Of a DNA stretch of 30,489 bases, positions 29,793 to 30,489 are shown piece by piece. How positions within the stretch are numbered: position 1 is the stretch's first letter; each line of letters begins with the position of its first letter. A program made the position numbers and the translations under genes. This DNA comes from an uncultured bacterium (GTDB lineage Bacteria > Patescibacteriota > Gracilibacteria > Absconditabacterales > Absconditicoccaceae): assembly GCA_937906635.1 (NCBI GenBank), contig CALCYP010000114.1, positions 1 to 30,489 on the forward strand, in the 5' to 3' direction. The notes beneath the pieces were generated by a model that saw nothing but the letters and a program-made list of their open reading frames with translations, did no database searches and had not been told where the DNA came from.

Positions 29793-29866
29793 GCCGATAG
29801 CTAATAGCTGGTAACCAATAGTCTTTAAATATATGTATGCTACTGGCTATAAGCAACCCGCTAACC
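29793..29866. repeat. GCTAATAGC-type palindromic repeat, copy D
   Basis: Left arm GCCGATAGCTAATAGCTGGTAACC, right arm GCTACTGGCTATAAGCAACCCGCTAA. It sits upstream of the P-type ATPase start, in the same relative place as copy C before RuBisCO. Confidence 0.7.
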
Positions 29867-29999
29867 TAATTATATTCAAAAATCAAAAAAAATGCAAATT
29901 TTAAAGGACTTTTTTTATTTTATCAAACATTTCTTGAAAAAAACATATATAATACCTTGATTTTCTCTTCCAAATTTTTACAATCAATAGTATTGATAT

Positions 30000-30365
30000 G
30001 GGGATGAAATTTAGACTCGATAGAAGATTTCCATAATCAATAATTGCCACCATTCGATGAGCGTACCGAATCAAAAATAATCGTTCAGCATGTAAAAATG
30101 CAAACAGAAAAAATTTGTTAGCTAGAGCTAACGCTTTCGTTTTAAACTATGCTTAGTTTAGCGATCGTACCAACCTTTGTCACAGACTCCTACTAAGTAC
30201 AAAGGCGAAATTTAGTAGGGCGTGCCTTAGCAAGTAGGGCAAAAAGTCCGATATAGCTTTGAGTATATCAAACTCTGTGCGTGTTTATCCGCCAAAAGAT
30301 AAACTATAGTGGTAGACGTTACGGATTATGTCTTTTAGACGCCAGTGCAAATCTGGCCATCTCCA
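30000..30365 (+). ncRNA. ssrA: Transfer-messenger RNA (tmRNA)
   Basis: tmRNA rescues ribosomes stalled on broken mRNA, with SmpB. The 5' end GGGGATG (30000-30006) pairs with CATCTCC (30358-30364) as a 7-bp acceptor stem with one G-U, leaving A as discriminator; CCA is not clearly encoded. Directly inside is a T-arm, GCCAG-TGCAAAT-CTGGC. The 5' GGGGATGAAATTTAGACTCGA matches the usual tmRNA start (GGGG-TGA...CGAC-like), and the internal part carries a tag reading frame and several hairpins consistent with pseudoknots. The length of 366 nt is normal. A terminator follows. A -10-like TATAAT (29948-29953) lies about 50 bp upstream, which would leave a leader for RNase P to remove. Its partner smpB is at 4865-5320. 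Confidence 0.9.
30100..30156 (+). other. tmRNA tag reading frame
   Basis: From the likely resume codon GCA, the frame reads ANRKNLLARANAFVLNYA and ends at TAG. The AN start is common in tags, but the end NYA differs from the usual LAA, and the tag has four basic residues and is long at 18 aa. No TGA occurs. The resume codon is inferred from the A-rich GTAAAAAT upstream and from the AN start. Confidence 0.7.
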
Positions 30366-30383
30366 AAAAATAAGCAATTTAAA

Positions 30384-30419
30384 AAAAATCAGAACAAGCA
30401 ACCGCAAATCCTGATTTTT
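30384..30419 (+). terminator. Rho-independent terminator of tmRNA
   Basis: AAAAATCAG (30384-30392) pairs with CTGATTTTT (30411-30419), with an 18-nt loop and an AT-rich tail. It lies 19 bp after the tmRNA 3' end. From here to 30489 I see no gene. Confidence 0.75.
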
Positions 30420-30489
30420 ATTTTATATTAAATAAGGCTTAATGGACATTTTAGGTTGCTAAAATTGAGTAAAAGTATAGATAAGAATT

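Noticed and set aside
30430..30489. Start of another gene at the right edge
   Set aside because: The only ATG (TTAATGGACATT) reaches a TAA within five codons; nothing supports a gene.

Overview
The window comes from a bacterium that reads UGA as glycine (translation table 25). Under the standard code nearly every gene breaks into short ORFs. With TGA as Gly and only TAA/TAG as stops, about 20 full-length genes appear, and TGA falls on invariant glycines: Walker A of an ABC ATPase, the GG of the GalE nucleotide-binding motif, DKTGT of a P-type ATPase, and three in a row in the RuBisCO active-site GGGD. This code is known from Absconditabacteria (SR1) and Gracilibacteria (BD1-5). The very low G+C and the form II/III RuBisCO with its AMP pathway make an SR1-like organism the better guess. 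That placement is inference.

Layout. 1-4813: a secreted beta-helix/SLH-like surface protein (cut by the window edge, minus strand), then galE and a DUF2304-GT2 glycosyltransferase (plus), together a cell-surface glycan and protein region. 4865-5787 (minus): hicB, a frameshifted hicA and smpB in one tight operon. 6052-8899 (plus): methionyl-tRNA synthetase, a cyclophilin-like protein and a methyltransferase. 8955-9617 (minus): a membrane protein. 10046-13810 (plus): a structured, attenuator-like leader, an ABC-2 exporter (ATPase and two permeases) and a hemolysin III protein. 13832-14193: a dense hairpin array. 14263-18047 (minus): a YhgE/Pip-type membrane protein with a HigA-like regulator, and a DUF262-HNH protein. 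18197-18620: an IS110 transposase remnant and more hairpins.

18685-29763 (all minus) is the metabolic core: Ca2+-type P-type ATPase, ribose-1,5-bisphosphate isomerase, form II/III RuBisCO, an unknown acidic protein, AMP phosphorylase, short pyruvate kinase and PEP synthase. Together they turn AMP and CO2 into 3-phosphoglycerate and interconvert PEP and pyruvate. PEP synthase releases AMP, the substrate of AMP phosphorylase. The right end carries tmRNA (30000-30365) with an unusual predicted tag, so both parts of trans-translation (smpB, ssrA) lie in the window.

Intergenic space is rich in three families of imperfect palindromes: roughly 90-bp C-rich elements, GCTAATAGC-type elements between the metabolic genes, and short GTCGC/GTCCC hairpins. 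The main candidates for something undescribed are the three-segment leader at 10083-10289, the hicBA-smpB linkage with a homopolymer frameshift in the toxin, and the shared palindrome before the PEP synthase and AMP phosphorylase starts.
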